In this document: in pieces, positions 9,166-19,023 of the stretch
Layout of the letters: each line of letters starts with the position of its first letter
Position numbering within the stretch: the first letter of the stretch is position 1
DNA from: Acinetobacter oleivorans DR1
GTDB taxonomy: Bacteria; Pseudomonadota; Gammaproteobacteria; Pseudomonadales; Moraxellaceae
Length of the DNA: 64,000 nucleotides
NCBI RefSeq assembly: GCF_000196795.1
Contig: NC_014259.1
Coordinates: forward strand, 1,054,001 to 1,118,000
Direction: 5' to 3'
The notes under the pieces: model-generated
The model's input: the letters and a program-made list of their open reading frames with translations, nothing else
Told to the model about the DNA's origin: nothing
The model's database searches: none
Position numbers and translations under genes: made by a program

Positions 9166-10182
9166 TTAGATGAGACCCGCATCTTTTAATTCTAATTTTA
9201 AATATGCATAGAAAATTGGAGCTGCGATTAAACCTCCTAAGCCAAAAATTGACTCAAATACTAGCATTGCTAATAAAATCTCCCATGCATTTGCATTGAT
9301 TTTATGCCCAATAATTTTAGCGTTAATAAAATATTCAAGTTTATGAACCAGAACGAGATAAAGTAATGCTGCACCTGCGAGTCCGAGTGAAACAGTAAGC
9401 GCGGCAATGAACGTCAATGTATTGGAAATAAGATTACCTAAAATTGGAATCAGTCCAAACATGAAGGTCAAAATAGTAAGCGTTTTGGCAAAAGGAAGAT
9501 GCACTCCCCAAAGCGGTAATAAAACAAATGCAAATAAAATAAAGAGCAGCGTATTAATTGCTGAAATTTTTATTTGTGCAAAAACAACATTTTTAAATGA
9601 AATTGATAGTTTCTGAATACGTTGGATCAGAAGAGATTTAAAAACAGGTTGGGGGGTACGGCGGTGAAAACCATGTATAGCGACCAAAATACCGATAATG
9701 AGGCCCATAACCATCGTCACGAAGTTATGCAAAATATCAGAGCTGGTATTTTTTAATATGGTCACGTTATCTTTCATAAACGCGAAAATTTCATCTTTTA
9801 ATTCTGTCACGCTATCGGGAATATAACCGGGAAGATATTTGCTAATTTCAGCTTGTAAATGCAACAGGGTTTGATCGACTTTGCTGTTGATATTATGGAT
9901 GCCTACACCTTTTAAATCGTGAACCACAAAGCTGATTAAACTTGTAAAGAAAAAGGCGATTAGTGAAATCGTAATAATACTTAATAAAATACTAATAAAA
10001 ATGCGGGCTCTTTGACCATCAATATAACGTTCGACAACCGAGCTTAAGCTAATAATAATTTCATAAATAAGAAAGCCTGCAAAAAAACTTGCTAATAGAT
10101 GTAATGGGATAACCGAAAGCAAAAAGATGCCCATAAGAATGTAGCTTGCAATCAGACTTTGACGATTATTCAAATTTTGCAT
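9166..10182 (-). CDS. AI-2E family transporter (PerM/TqsA type)
   Basis: This 338-residue membrane protein has about eight hydrophobic segments: two pairs in the first 90 residues, a soluble loop of about 70 residues (roughly 85-150), then further segments to the end. The C-terminal half has the family features FGLIPILGNLISN and IFGLGGLIAAPIFYAYLKLEL. Members export autoinducer-2, or ions in some cases; the substrate here is unknown. It is a single gene between rapA and the FabR-like regulator, both outside its transcription unit. The start ATG is preceded by gggatc-type sequence of modest strength. Confidence 0.8.
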   Translation of the reverse strand: MQNLNNRQSLIASYILMGIFLLSVIPLHLLASFFAGFLIYEIIISLSSVVERYIDGQRARIFISILLSIITISLIAFFFTSLISFVVHDLKGVGIHNINSKVDQTLLHLQAEISKYLPGYIPDSVTELKDEIFAFMKDNVTILKNTSSDILHNFVTMVMGLIIGILVAIHGFHRRTPQPVFKSLLIQRIQKLSISFKNVVFAQIKISAINTLLFILFAFVLLPLWGVHLPFAKTLTILTFMFGLIPILGNLISNTLTFIAALTVSLGLAGAALLYLVLVHKLEYFINAKIIGHKINANAWEILLAMLVFESIFGLGGLIAAPIFYAYLKLELKDAGLI

Positions 10183-10348
10183 GTTGATCCCTGAGATCGT
10201 TGGGAATATAGAAGAAAGAGCAAATGGAATAATTATTTATACTCTCGCAAGCTATTCGCTTCAATCGGTGAATTATATTTTTATTGGAAAATAGAGGAGT
10301 TAGATGTAAAAATGGCCTGTTTATTAACAAGCCATTCATTAGACAATT

Positions 10349-11053
10349 TTAACGAATTTCTGCTTCATCCAAATGCCGAGCACCTTCTAAAATCATTCGA
10401 ATCATAATCATCGTTTGCTCAGCAACTTCCGCACGTTGATGAATTGGAAGATCAATCACTTTAGCGCCCATGTGAAATACAAGTTGTGTAATTGCTTTTG
10501 CAACAAGTTCAGGGTGGTATAAGTGGTTATTATTTAAGTGCTCTAGACGAATTAAATCTTCTTGTAGTTCTTGCTGGAAGAAGTTTAATTGACGATCAAC
10601 CGCTGCTTTATAAGAAGTAGAACCTGTAAAACCTTCGCGTAGTAATAAGCTTAAATTACCTTCATCGGCATCGAGCTGTTGAAGAAAAATATCGACAGAA
10701 CTGCGAATAATACTTTCTTGCAAGGAAGCACGTAGGCGAGCCTGTCGGATAATTTTACGTAAGACGATACCTGCACGGTCAATTAAAGAAATTGCTAATT
10801 CATCAATATCTTTAAAGTGTCGATAGAAACTATTTGGCGCAATGCCAGCTTCTCGTGCTACTTCACGTAAACTTAATGAAGCAATACTCTTTTGTGGGCC
10901 AATCAGATTTAGAGCAGCCTGAAAAAGTTCTTCTTTAGTAATTGTCGCTTTTCTTCCCACAGAACGCGTAGCTGTTTTAATTTCAATGACATCTTGTTGT
11001 TGAGGTGTGTCATTCAGGTTCTGAGAAAGTGAAGATTGGGTCATGCTGTTCAA
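10349..11053 (-). CDS. TetR-family repressor of unsaturated fatty acid synthesis, FabR/DesT-like
   Basis: This 234-residue protein has a 30-residue polar N-terminal tail, then a TetR helix-turn-helix that closely follows E. coli FabR: ASLSLREVAREAGIAPNSFYRHFKDIDELA. The ligand domain (LLLREGFTG.T.YKAAVDRQ) is also FabR-like; that family senses acyl-CoA or acyl-ACP saturation. It is divergent from an electron-transfer protein and a desaturase, exactly the arrangement in which Pseudomonas DesT represses desCB. I infer that it represses that operon through the palindrome between them and adjusts membrane fluidity. Confidence 0.85.
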   Translation of the reverse strand: MNSMTQSSLSQNLNDTPQQQDVIEIKTATRSVGRKATITKEELFQAALNLIGPQKSIASLSLREVAREAGIAPNSFYRHFKDIDELAISLIDRAGIVLRKIIRQARLRASLQESIIRSSVDIFLQQLDADEGNLSLLLREGFTGSTSYKAAVDRQLNFFQQELQEDLIRLEHLNNNHLYHPELVAKAITQLVFHMGAKVIDLPIHQRAEVAEQTMIMIRMILEGARHLDEAEIR

Positions 11054-11122
11054 TATATTTGTAAACTCTCAGGATTATAGCCTTAGAAGCTGAACTTGTG
11101 AAATTGTAATTAAAAGTACGGG

Positions 11123-11144
11123 TGTATATACAAATATATATACA
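11123..11144. promoter_or_regulatory. Palindromic operator candidate for the FabR/DesT-like repressor, with -10 box
   Basis: TGTATATA (11123-11130), a 6-base spacer, then TATATACA (11137-11144) form a perfect 8-bp inverted repeat between the divergent repressor and the desaturase operon. A consensus -10 box TATAAT lies immediately downstream (11149-11154), so a protein bound here would cover the -35/spacer region of the plus-strand promoter. Confidence 0.65.
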
Positions 11145-11184
11145 TGTGTATAATAATTAAAAAAGAGCGACAGAGCGTCCATCT

Positions 11185-12252
11185 ATGCAAGTAATCGAAA
11201 AGAGAAATTCTCTATTCAATTCATTGACACAAGCCATCTTTGATAAAGAAATGGCTAACTTCTGGCTACAAAAAGTTAATCCTTTATGGTCGGTAAAACA
11301 TGGGCTTGTTCAAATTGTAAAAAAAGAATTTGTCGCTCATGACATGGTAAGTCTTACATTAAAATGTAACCGTTTAGTGAAAGTAGGTGTTGCTGGTCAG
11401 CATCATCCTGTCATTGTTGAAATTGCTGGTCGTCGTTATGAACGTACTTATAGCTTGACGCAAATTGACGAACAACATTTACGCTTAACGATTAAAAAAG
11501 TAGCTGATGGTATTGTCAGTAACTGGTTTATGACTGAAAGCCAAATTGGTGATGTTTTTGAGCTTGGTCAGCCTTATGGTGACATGCAACAAAACATCAA
11601 TACGCCGAAATTAATTATGTTAGCTGCGGGTAGTGGTATTACCCCAATGTTGAGCTTAATCACTGCAATTAAACAAAGTCAGCAGTTAGATAAAGTTCAA
11701 GTACAGCTTTTATATTGGGTAAAGCAACGCTCAGATGCAGCTTTTGTTGAATACTTTGAAAAAGTTGCAGAGCAATTTCCAAATTTTAGTTATCAGGTTT
11801 TCTATACACAAGAAACACCAAATGATGAACGTTTAAATGCAGAGCATTTAGCATTAGTAGACGATTTGGAAAATAGCACCATATATGCATGTGGACCTTC
11901 TGGTTTCGTTTCAACAGTGGAACAGCTTTTTGAAAAAGCACCGACTGTATTAACGGAAGCTTTTAGCTTAACGCGTGATAGTACGGCAGAAGTTGGTTAT
12001 GTAAATGTCACATTAACCCAGTCTAATAAGGTTATTGCAATTCCAAAAGGCGAATCAATTTTGGTGAGTCTTGAACATGAAGGTCTTAAGCCAACACATG
12101 GCTGCCGTATGGGAATTTGTAATAAGTGCGTTTGTAGTAAAGCTCAAGGTTCTACACGTAACTTACTCAACGGTAGTGAAAATACCGAACCAAGCCAATT
12201 ACTCAAAATTTGTGTGAACTCAGCACAATCTGATCTAGTTATTGATCTTTAA
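11185..12252 (+). CDS. Ferredoxin reductase-like electron donor for acyl desaturase (DesB-like)
   Basis: This 355-residue flavo-iron-sulphur protein probably passes electrons from NAD(P)H to the desaturase encoded next. It has an FAD domain with the RTYSLT motif (about residue 87), a nucleotide domain with LAAGSGITPMLS and the terminal YACGPSGF. A C-terminal plant-type 2Fe-2S domain follows, with cysteines spaced as CRMGICNKC and a fourth in LKICVN. The order reductase domain then ferredoxin domain is typical of DesB and of ring-hydroxylase reductases. The desaturase gene starts 12 bp downstream, so both form one operon under the palindrome upstream. Confidence 0.87.
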   Translation: MQVIEKRNSLFNSLTQAIFDKEMANFWLQKVNPLWSVKHGLVQIVKKEFVAHDMVSLTLKCNRLVKVGVAGQHHPVIVEIAGRRYERTYSLTQIDEQHLRLTIKKVADGIVSNWFMTESQIGDVFELGQPYGDMQQNINTPKLIMLAAGSGITPMLSLITAIKQSQQLDKVQVQLLYWVKQRSDAAFVEYFEKVAEQFPNFSYQVFYTQETPNDERLNAEHLALVDDLENSTIYACGPSGFVSTVEQLFEKAPTVLTEAFSLTRDSTAEVGYVNVTLTQSNKVIAIPKGESILVSLEHEGLKPTHGCRMGICNKCVCSKAQGSTRNLLNGSENTEPSQLLKICVNSAQSDLVIDL

Positions 12253-12264
12253 GAGAGAACTTTT

Positions 12265-13359
<1,095 letters not shown>

Positions 13360-13361
13360 TC

Positions 13362-13393
13362 AAAAAAAGCCCTTATCAGTTCAGGGCTTTTTT
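13362..13393. terminator. Bidirectional terminator between desaturase and hotdog genes
   Basis: An AAAAAAGCCCT stem, short loop, then AGGGCTTTTTT lies between the two convergent stop codons, which are only 35 bp apart. Confidence 0.9.
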
Positions 13394-13394
13394 A

Positions 13395-13859
13395 TTACTT
13401 CTTTTTAGAAATCCACATGGTAATTGTCGCTTGAAAGACTTTTTCTTTCTGGGAATCATAGACTTCTACATTTACTAAATATTCGCCAGCTTTATCCCAG
13501 TCATAATTTTTTTCTACAGGCGTTGCAACTGCAATTAAGTCTGTTTCTGCCTTTTTTAAATATTCGACAGTCATACCTTTAGGAATCCAGCGATGAGTAG
13601 AAGGTACAGTGACTTCGGTCATTGTTCCACCTGCAAGCTCGGCCATATTACACATCGCAATCGCATGAACTGTTCCAATATGATTGAGAACAGAACGTTT
13701 TTTCTTAATGGCTATTTCACAATAATTAGGTTTTAACTCAATAAATAGCGGAGAAATACTGCCGAAATAAGGTGCTTTTAAACATAGCATGCGTGAGAAA
13801 GTCCATTTTCCTTTCGGAAAAGTAGACACTTTGTTCCAAAGTTCTAAAGTGGTTGCCAT
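13395..13859 (-). CDS. DUF4442 hotdog-fold thioesterase-like protein
   Basis: This 154-residue protein has the hotdog pattern of PaaI/DUF4442 thioesterases: a central helix with NHIGTVHAIAMCNMAELAGG (about 60-79), followed by strands ending in VNVEVYDSQKEKVFQATITMWI. Family members hydrolyse acyl-CoA thioesters or bind them. The substrate is not evident. It is divergent from a TetR regulator across an unusual double palindrome, so it is probably the regulated target. It also sits next to the desaturase operon, which hints at acyl-chain metabolism. Confidence 0.75.
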   Translation of the reverse strand: MATTLELWNKVSTFPKGKWTFSRMLCLKAPYFGSISPLFIELKPNYCEIAIKKKRSVLNHIGTVHAIAMCNMAELAGGTMTEVTVPSTHRWIPKGMTVEYLKKAETDLIAVATPVEKNYDWDKAGEYLVNVEVYDSQKEKVFQATITMWISKKK

Positions 13860-13882
13860 GATTTAAAGCTCCATATTAATAA

Positions 13883-13921
13883 AAACAGAATTATATTCTT
13901 TAACAGAATATAATTCTGTTT
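13883..13921. promoter_or_regulatory. Large double-palindrome operator between hotdog gene and TetR gene
   Basis: A perfect 17-bp inverted repeat (AAACAGAATTATATTCT, 5-base spacer, then its complement) fills 39 bp of the divergent intergenic region. Each arm is itself nearly palindromic: CAGAAT-N3-ATTCTG is perfect at 13904-13918 and has one mismatch in the left copy. This looks like two adjacent 15-bp sites for dimers of the TetR protein encoded next to it. Confidence 0.75.
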
Positions 13922-13977
13922 ACAAAAGTGAGTCAAGTCATTCAGAATATCTCCGATAACTGGTTAGGAAACAAACA

Positions 13978-14601
13978 ATGCAATCTGCACAAGAGTTATT
14001 AGAACGGTTATATCCAGGCAGAAGGGCTGCTTTAAAAAGACAGATTTTATTAGATGCCTTGTCTTGTTTCTTAGAGAATGGAATTGAAACCACTAGCATT
14101 GAAATGATTCGTTCGAAATCTGACAGCAGTGTAGGGGCCATTTATCACCATTTTAAAAATAAAGAAGGGATTGTTGCGACTTTATTCTTTGCAGCTTTAG
14201 ATGACCAAGCGGCATTAAGAGATGAATATTTGGAGGGTACAAAATCTCTTCAAGAAGTGTTATATGCTTTTATTCACAGCTATGTTGATTGGGTTAGTGG
14301 ACAGCCTGAGTTTGCTAAATTTTTAATATCTGCTCGTTTTAGTGTGATGCAGGGGGAAGATCAGGAACGTCTTATTCAGAAAAATAAATTAAGAAATCAA
14401 AAGATCTTTAGCGAAATTTCAAATTATGCTGAAGCTGAGTTTTTAAAATCTATACCGCATGAGCTATTACTTTCATTAGTCATTGGATCTACAGAAAACT
14501 ACTGCCGTGCGTGGTTATCACAACGTGTAAAGTCCGATCCAAAAGTTTATAAAGATATTCTGGCGAAAGCTGCTTGGGATTCTTTGCAAAATTTGAGTTA
14601 A
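13978..14601 (+). CDS. TetR/AcrR family transcriptional regulator
   Basis: This 207-residue regulator has an N-terminal helix-turn-helix (ILLDALSCFLENGIETTSIE, then SVGAIYHHFKNKEGIVATLF) ending near residue 70, and a helical ligand domain of normal length. It is divergent from the hotdog thioesterase-like gene. The 39-bp double palindrome between them is the likely operator, suggesting autoregulation and control of the thioesterase gene. The inducer is unknown; an acyl-CoA is a reasonable guess from the neighbour. Its own terminator follows. Confidence 0.85.
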   Translation: MQSAQELLERLYPGRRAALKRQILLDALSCFLENGIETTSIEMIRSKSDSSVGAIYHHFKNKEGIVATLFFAALDDQAALRDEYLEGTKSLQEVLYAFIHSYVDWVSGQPEFAKFLISARFSVMQGEDQERLIQKNKLRNQKIFSEISNYAEAEFLKSIPHELLLSLVIGSTENYCRAWLSQRVKSDPKVYKDILAKAAWDSLQNLS

Positions 14602-14619
14602 GTTTTTTGATTCATACAT

Positions 14620-14650
14620 AAAAAAGCCGCATATTTCATGCGGCTTTTTT
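14620..14650. terminator. Bidirectional terminator between TetR and SIMPL genes
   Basis: AAAAAAGCCGCAT, loop atttc, then ATGCGGCTTTTTT, between two convergent stop codons. Confidence 0.92.
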
Positions 14651-14661
14651 AGAGAAAGAAA

Positions 14662-15363
14662 TTATTTAAATTGAATTGAACCGTTTGCATTCACAGTAAT
14701 TTTAGACTCACCAGCTGCCATGTCTTGAGCTGGTGCAGCTTCAGCCATAGCAAACTTAGCCATACTCGCTCTCATTACAGGCTGAGGGAAATAGTTGTTA
14801 GTATTTAAGTTTAAGTTAACGAGCGTGTATTGGCTTTTATTCCATGCTTGAGTCAACATTTGAGCACGTTGTTGAAAGTTTTTAGATGCTTCAACCATCA
14901 AATCATTTTCAACTTTTTTACGTTGCTCATCTGAAACCGTAAAATTAATCGATTGAGTTTGGAAGCTTTGTTGCAATTCATTGACTAACTGGCTTGCTGC
15001 TTTAAAGTCTTTACTTTCAAGACGAATTTCAGCGCGGCCACGCCATTCTTTTAGCTTATTACTATCGTTATCGTAAATTGGATAAGTGCTTTGAGCACCA
15101 GTTTCCACTTTTACTTGTGGATATTTACGAGAAACGGCAAGTGCCTGATTCATTAATTGATTAATCTGATTTGAAAGTTCGGCTGGTTGTTTGTTACTTT
15201 TTTCAATATATAAAGTTGCGTGCATTTCATCATTAGAAACTTGACGAGAAGCTTCAGCTTGTACATTCACAATATTATAGTTCAAAGCATTATCATCCTG
15301 AGCAAAAACTAAAGGGCTGAGGAGAGAACCTAAAAGAAGGGTTGAGACAACTAAAGTACGCAT
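14662..15363 (-). CDS. SIMPL (DUF541) domain periplasmic protein
   Basis: This 233-residue protein has a clear signal peptide (RTLVVSTLLLGSLLSPLVFA, cleavage near residue 21) and then a SIMPL/DUF541 domain: VNVQAEASRQVSNDEMHATLYIE, a RAEIRLESKDF strand and a C-terminal ITVNANGSIQFK. Such proteins are secreted or outer-membrane associated; E. coli YggE is linked to oxidative stress. The biochemical role is unknown. It is monocistronic and convergent with the TetR gene. Confidence 0.82.
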   Translation of the reverse strand: MRTLVVSTLLLGSLLSPLVFAQDDNALNYNIVNVQAEASRQVSNDEMHATLYIEKSNKQPAELSNQINQLMNQALAVSRKYPQVKVETGAQSTYPIYDNDSNKLKEWRGRAEIRLESKDFKAASQLVNELQQSFQTQSINFTVSDEQRKKVENDLMVEASKNFQQRAQMLTQAWNKSQYTLVNLNLNTNNYFPQPVMRASMAKFAMAEAAPAQDMAAGESKITVNANGSIQFK

Positions 15364-15829
15364 AATTTTTTCCTTTAAAAATTAATATAAATTTAATTTT
15401 TTTCATTAAGAAATGTTAAACATAAGTTATGCATAACTTTTGCAGATTTTGTGGCGTATTTGTAATATTTAGATCAGTTTTTTTAAATTTTGGTAAATAT
15501 AAAATCTTTAAAAAATAAATACTTAAAAATAAAGTGTGTCAATGTAACTTAAAAAATCAAAGTAATATAAAAAAAGAATATTTTCTTTAGGTTGTCACAT
15601 AGTATGATGATAATTCATCTTAACTATTGGGATGATACATTTTTTCAATAAGATTAGATGAGTAAAGTACATAAAAGACGTTTTTTTTCTTGTAAAATTA
15701 GGTATCATCGCGCTCCTAGTTACAAGATATAAAATAAGTGTCTTTACTAGTTCTATAAAGCACCGAGTCAAAGGACCAAAAGTCACCAGACTTATTTCTT
15801 TCTACCCCTATCAGAGATGGTAATCCGAT
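15364..15829. other. AT-rich intergenic region upstream of dat
   Basis: About 465 bp separate the divergent SIMPL and dat genes. The sequence is strongly AT-rich with A- and T-tracts. Short reading frames in it have no ribosome site or protein-like composition and were not accepted. It must contain promoters for both genes, but I see no convincing -35/-10 pair or operator. Its length suggests upstream regulation or a long dat leader. Confidence 0.5.
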
Positions 15830-17203
15830 ATGAGCGTTACTTCCGTTAACCCTGCCACTAATGCTACTAACGAATATTATTTGACTCGCCAAAGTCAAAT
15901 GGAATCAAATGTTCGTAGCTATCCACGTAAATTACCGTTAGCGATAGCGAAAGCACAAGGATGCTGGGTTACTGATGTTGAAGGTACAGAGTACCTTGAT
16001 TGTTTAGCTGGGGCAGGTACATTGGCTTTAGGTCATAATCATCCTGCGGTGATTCAAAGTATTCAAGATACATTGGCAAGTGGTTTGCCATTGCATACTT
16101 TAGACTTAACCACACCTTTAAAAGATGCATTCACTGAAGCATTGTTAGCATATTTACCTGGTGGTAAAGAAGAATACTGCTTGCAGTTCTGTGGTCCTGC
16201 TGGTGCAGACGCAACTGAAGCAGCAATTAAACTTGCTAAGACTTACACTGGCCGTAGTTCAGTGATCAGTTTCTCTGGCGGTTATCATGGTATGACCCAT
16301 GGTGCACTTGCTATGACTGGTAACTTAAGTGCAAAAAATGCAGTTAACGGTTTAATGCCAGGCGTGCAATTCATGCCATATCCGCATGAATACCGCTGCC
16401 CACTTGGTTTAGGTGGTGAAGCTGGTGTTGACGCTTTAACTTACTTCTTTGAAAACTTTATCGAAGACGTTGAAAGCGGTGTAACAAAACCGGCTGCTGT
16501 TATTCTTGAAGCAATTCAAGGTGAAGGCGGCGTAGTTACAGCTCCAGTAAAATGGTTGCAAAAAATCCGTGAAGTGACTGAAAAGCACAACATTGTTTTA
16601 ATCTTAGACGAAGTTCAAGCTGGCTTTGCACGTTCAGGCAAAATGTTTGCATTTGAACATGCAGGTATTGAACCTGATGTTGTTGTAATGTCTAAAGCAG
16701 TAGGTGGTGGTTTACCACTTGCAGTATTAGGTATTAAACGTAAATTTGATGCTTGGCAGCCTGCTGGTCACACTGGTACTTTCCGTGGTAACCAACTTGC
16801 TATGGGTACAGGCCTTGTCGTATTAAAAACGATTACTGAACAAAATCTTGCTCAAAATGCGCAAGAACGTGGTGATTATCTACAAGCTGAATTTAAAAAA
16901 TTAGCTCAAGAATTCCCATGTATCGGTAACGTACGTGGTCGCGGTTTAATGATCGGTGTTGAGATTGTTGACGAGCGTAAACAAGCTGACCGTATTGGTT
17001 CGCTTCCTGCGGATTCACAATTAGCTGCTGCAATTCAAACTGCTTGTTTCAACAATAAACTATTGCTTGAAAAAGGCGGCCGTAACGGTACAGTAATTCG
17101 TTTACTTTGCCCGCTTATCATCACTCAAGAAGAGTGTGTTGAAGTAGTTGCTCGCTTTAAGAAAGCAATTGCAGAAGCATTGGTTGCAGTACGAGGCGCA
17201 TAA
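15830..17203 (+). CDS. dat: L-2,4-diaminobutyrate:2-oxoglutarate aminotransferase Dat
   Basis: This 457-residue class III PLP aminotransferase makes L-2,4-diaminobutyrate from aspartate semialdehyde and an amino donor. It has the N-terminal YPRKLPLAIAKAQG, the glycine-rich CGPAGADATEAAIKLAK, FSGGYHGMTHGALAMTG, the cofactor aspartate in LILDEVQAGF, and the PLP lysine in VVMSKAVGGGLPL. Length is normal. The ddc gene starts 2 bp after its stop. Together they make 1,3-diaminopropane, the polyamine typical of Acinetobacter and needed for its surface motility and virulence in published work. Confidence 0.95.
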   Translation: MSVTSVNPATNATNEYYLTRQSQMESNVRSYPRKLPLAIAKAQGCWVTDVEGTEYLDCLAGAGTLALGHNHPAVIQSIQDTLASGLPLHTLDLTTPLKDAFTEALLAYLPGGKEEYCLQFCGPAGADATEAAIKLAKTYTGRSSVISFSGGYHGMTHGALAMTGNLSAKNAVNGLMPGVQFMPYPHEYRCPLGLGGEAGVDALTYFFENFIEDVESGVTKPAAVILEAIQGEGGVVTAPVKWLQKIREVTEKHNIVLILDEVQAGFARSGKMFAFEHAGIEPDVVVMSKAVGGGLPLAVLGIKRKFDAWQPAGHTGTFRGNQLAMGTGLVVLKTITEQNLAQNAQERGDYLQAEFKKLAQEFPCIGNVRGRGLMIGVEIVDERKQADRIGSLPADSQLAAAIQTACFNNKLLLEKGGRNGTVIRLLCPLIITQEECVEVVARFKKAIAEALVAVRGA

Positions 17204-17205
17204 GT

Positions 17206-18738
17206 ATGGTGGATTTTGCAGAACATCGTAAAGCGTTACTCTGCAATGATGCACAATCCATTGCTGACTATGAGTCAGCAATGGGCGAAGCGGTAAAAGC
17301 CGTTTCAGCATGGTTGCAAAATGAAAAGATGTACACAGGCGGTAGCATTAAAGAATTGCGTTCAGCAATTTCTTTCCAACCTTCAAAAGAAGGTATGGGT
17401 GTACAAGAATCACTTCAACGTATGATTGAGCTTTTCTTAAATAAAAGCTTAAAAGTACATCATCCACATTCATTAGCGCATTTACACTGCCCAACCATGG
17501 TGATGAGCCAGATTGCGGAAGTGTTAATCAATGCAACTAACCAGTCTATGGACTCATGGGATCAAAGCCCAGCCGGTTCATTAATGGAAGTTCAGCTCAT
17601 TGATTGGTTGCGTCAAAAAGTTGGTTATGGTTCTGGTCAGGCAGGTGTTTTCACTTCTGGCGGTACTCAATCTAACTTAATGGGTGTGTTACTTGCTCGT
17701 GACTGGTGCATTTCGAAAAACTGGAAAGACGAAAACGGTAATCCGTGGTCTGTACAGCGTGATGGTATTCCAGCTGAAGCAATGAAAAACGTCAAAGTTA
17801 TTTGTTCTGAAAATGCACATTTCTCTGTGCAAAAGAACATGGCAATGATGGGCATGGGCTTCCAGTCAGTTGTGACTGTTCCTGTGAATGAAAATGCACA
17901 GATGGATGTAGATGCTCTCGAAAAAACGATGGCGCATTTGCAGTCAGAAGGCAAAGTGGTTGCTTGTGTTGTTGCGACAGCAGGTACAACTGATGCTGGT
18001 GCAATTGATCCATTGAAGAAAATTCGTGAAATCACGACGAAATATGGTTCATGGATGCATATCGATGCGGCATGGGGCGGTGCATTAATTCTGTCAAATG
18101 ACTACCGTGCAATGCTTGATGGTATTGAGTTATCTGACTCGATTACCCTCGACTTTCATAAGCATTATTTCCAAAGCATTAGCTGTGGCGCGTTCTTGTT
18201 GAAAGACGAAGCGAACTACCGTTTCATGCACTACGAAGCTGAATACCTGAACTCTGCTTATGACGAAGAACATGGTGTACCAAACCTTGTTTCTAAGTCA
18301 TTACAAACGACTCGTCGTTTTGATGCATTGAAATTGTGGATGACAATTGAATCACTAGGTGAAGACCTTTACGGTTCAATGATTGACCATGGTGTAAAAC
18401 TTACTCGTGAAGTTGCAGATTACATCAAGGCAACTGACGGTTTAGAGCTTTTAGTTGAACCACAATTTGCTTCAGTATTGTTCCGTGTTGTGCCACAAGG
18501 CTACCCAGTTGAGTTTATCGATAGCTTGAACCAAAACGTAGCAGACGAATTGTTTGCTCGTGGTGAAGCAAATATCGGTGTAACAAAAGTTGGTAATGTA
18601 CAGTCATTGAAAATGACAACATTAAGCCCTGTTGTGACATTCGAAAATGTTAAAAACCTTTTAGGTCAAGTATTGGCTGAAGCTGACCGCATTAAAGATG
18701 CGATTGCTTCTGGTAACTATGTACCACCAATCGACTAA
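17206..18738 (+). CDS. ddc: L-2,4-diaminobutyrate decarboxylase Ddc
   Basis: This 510-residue group II PLP decarboxylase converts L-2,4-diaminobutyrate to 1,3-diaminopropane. It shows HPHSLAHLHCPT near the N-terminal substrate region, FTSGGTQSNLMGVLLAR, the cofactor aspartate in MHIDAAWGGALIL, and the PLP lysine in LDFHKHYFQ. Length matches the family. It follows dat by 2 bp, so translation is likely coupled, and a terminator closes the two-gene operon. Confidence 0.95.
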   Translation: MVDFAEHRKALLCNDAQSIADYESAMGEAVKAVSAWLQNEKMYTGGSIKELRSAISFQPSKEGMGVQESLQRMIELFLNKSLKVHHPHSLAHLHCPTMVMSQIAEVLINATNQSMDSWDQSPAGSLMEVQLIDWLRQKVGYGSGQAGVFTSGGTQSNLMGVLLARDWCISKNWKDENGNPWSVQRDGIPAEAMKNVKVICSENAHFSVQKNMAMMGMGFQSVVTVPVNENAQMDVDALEKTMAHLQSEGKVVACVVATAGTTDAGAIDPLKKIREITTKYGSWMHIDAAWGGALILSNDYRAMLDGIELSDSITLDFHKHYFQSISCGAFLLKDEANYRFMHYEAEYLNSAYDEEHGVPNLVSKSLQTTRRFDALKLWMTIESLGEDLYGSMIDHGVKLTREVADYIKATDGLELLVEPQFASVLFRVVPQGYPVEFIDSLNQNVADELFARGEANIGVTKVGNVQSLKMTTLSPVVTFENVKNLLGQVLAEADRIKDAIASGNYVPPID

Positions 18739-18751
18739 TTGAGTTGATAAC

Positions 18752-18784
18752 AAAAAAAGCCCGGCTTCTTGCTGGGCTTTTTTA
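18752..18784 (+). terminator. Rho-independent terminator after ddc
   Basis: AAAAAAAGCCCGGC, loop ttctt, GCTGGGCTTTTTT with one G-T pair, 14 bp after the stop codon. Confidence 0.88.
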
Positions 18785-18823
18785 TTACAGATTCTTTTAT
18801 TCAAAATGTGTATGAGTAAATAG

Positions 18824-18848
18824 AAATATGCACAAACCATGCATATTT
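18824..18848. promoter_or_regulatory. Operator-like inverted repeat upstream of aldehyde dehydrogenase gene
   Basis: AAATATGCA, a 7-base spacer CAAACCA, then TGCATATTT form a perfect 9-bp inverted repeat about 175 bp before the dehydrogenase start. Its core ATGCACAAACCATGCAT reappears with three transitions in the promoter region of the neighbouring Lrp-type regulator (21030-21046), with the same spacing. A further ATTATGCATGAT lies at 18865-18876. Binding by the Lrp-type regulator is inferred. Confidence 0.6.
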
Positions 18849-19023
18849 TTCAAAAACAAAAATAATTATGCATGATCTATCTTATGCAAATTTCTTATTG
18901 TATTGGTATGTCCCCAATATTTTTGGTCACATTGATATATCAATATCGTACTTACTTTAAATAATCCCGTTTTAACTGAAAAAAGTAAGTGGCTGTAATT
19001 ACAATTAAGACAAGGAAGAAGAA

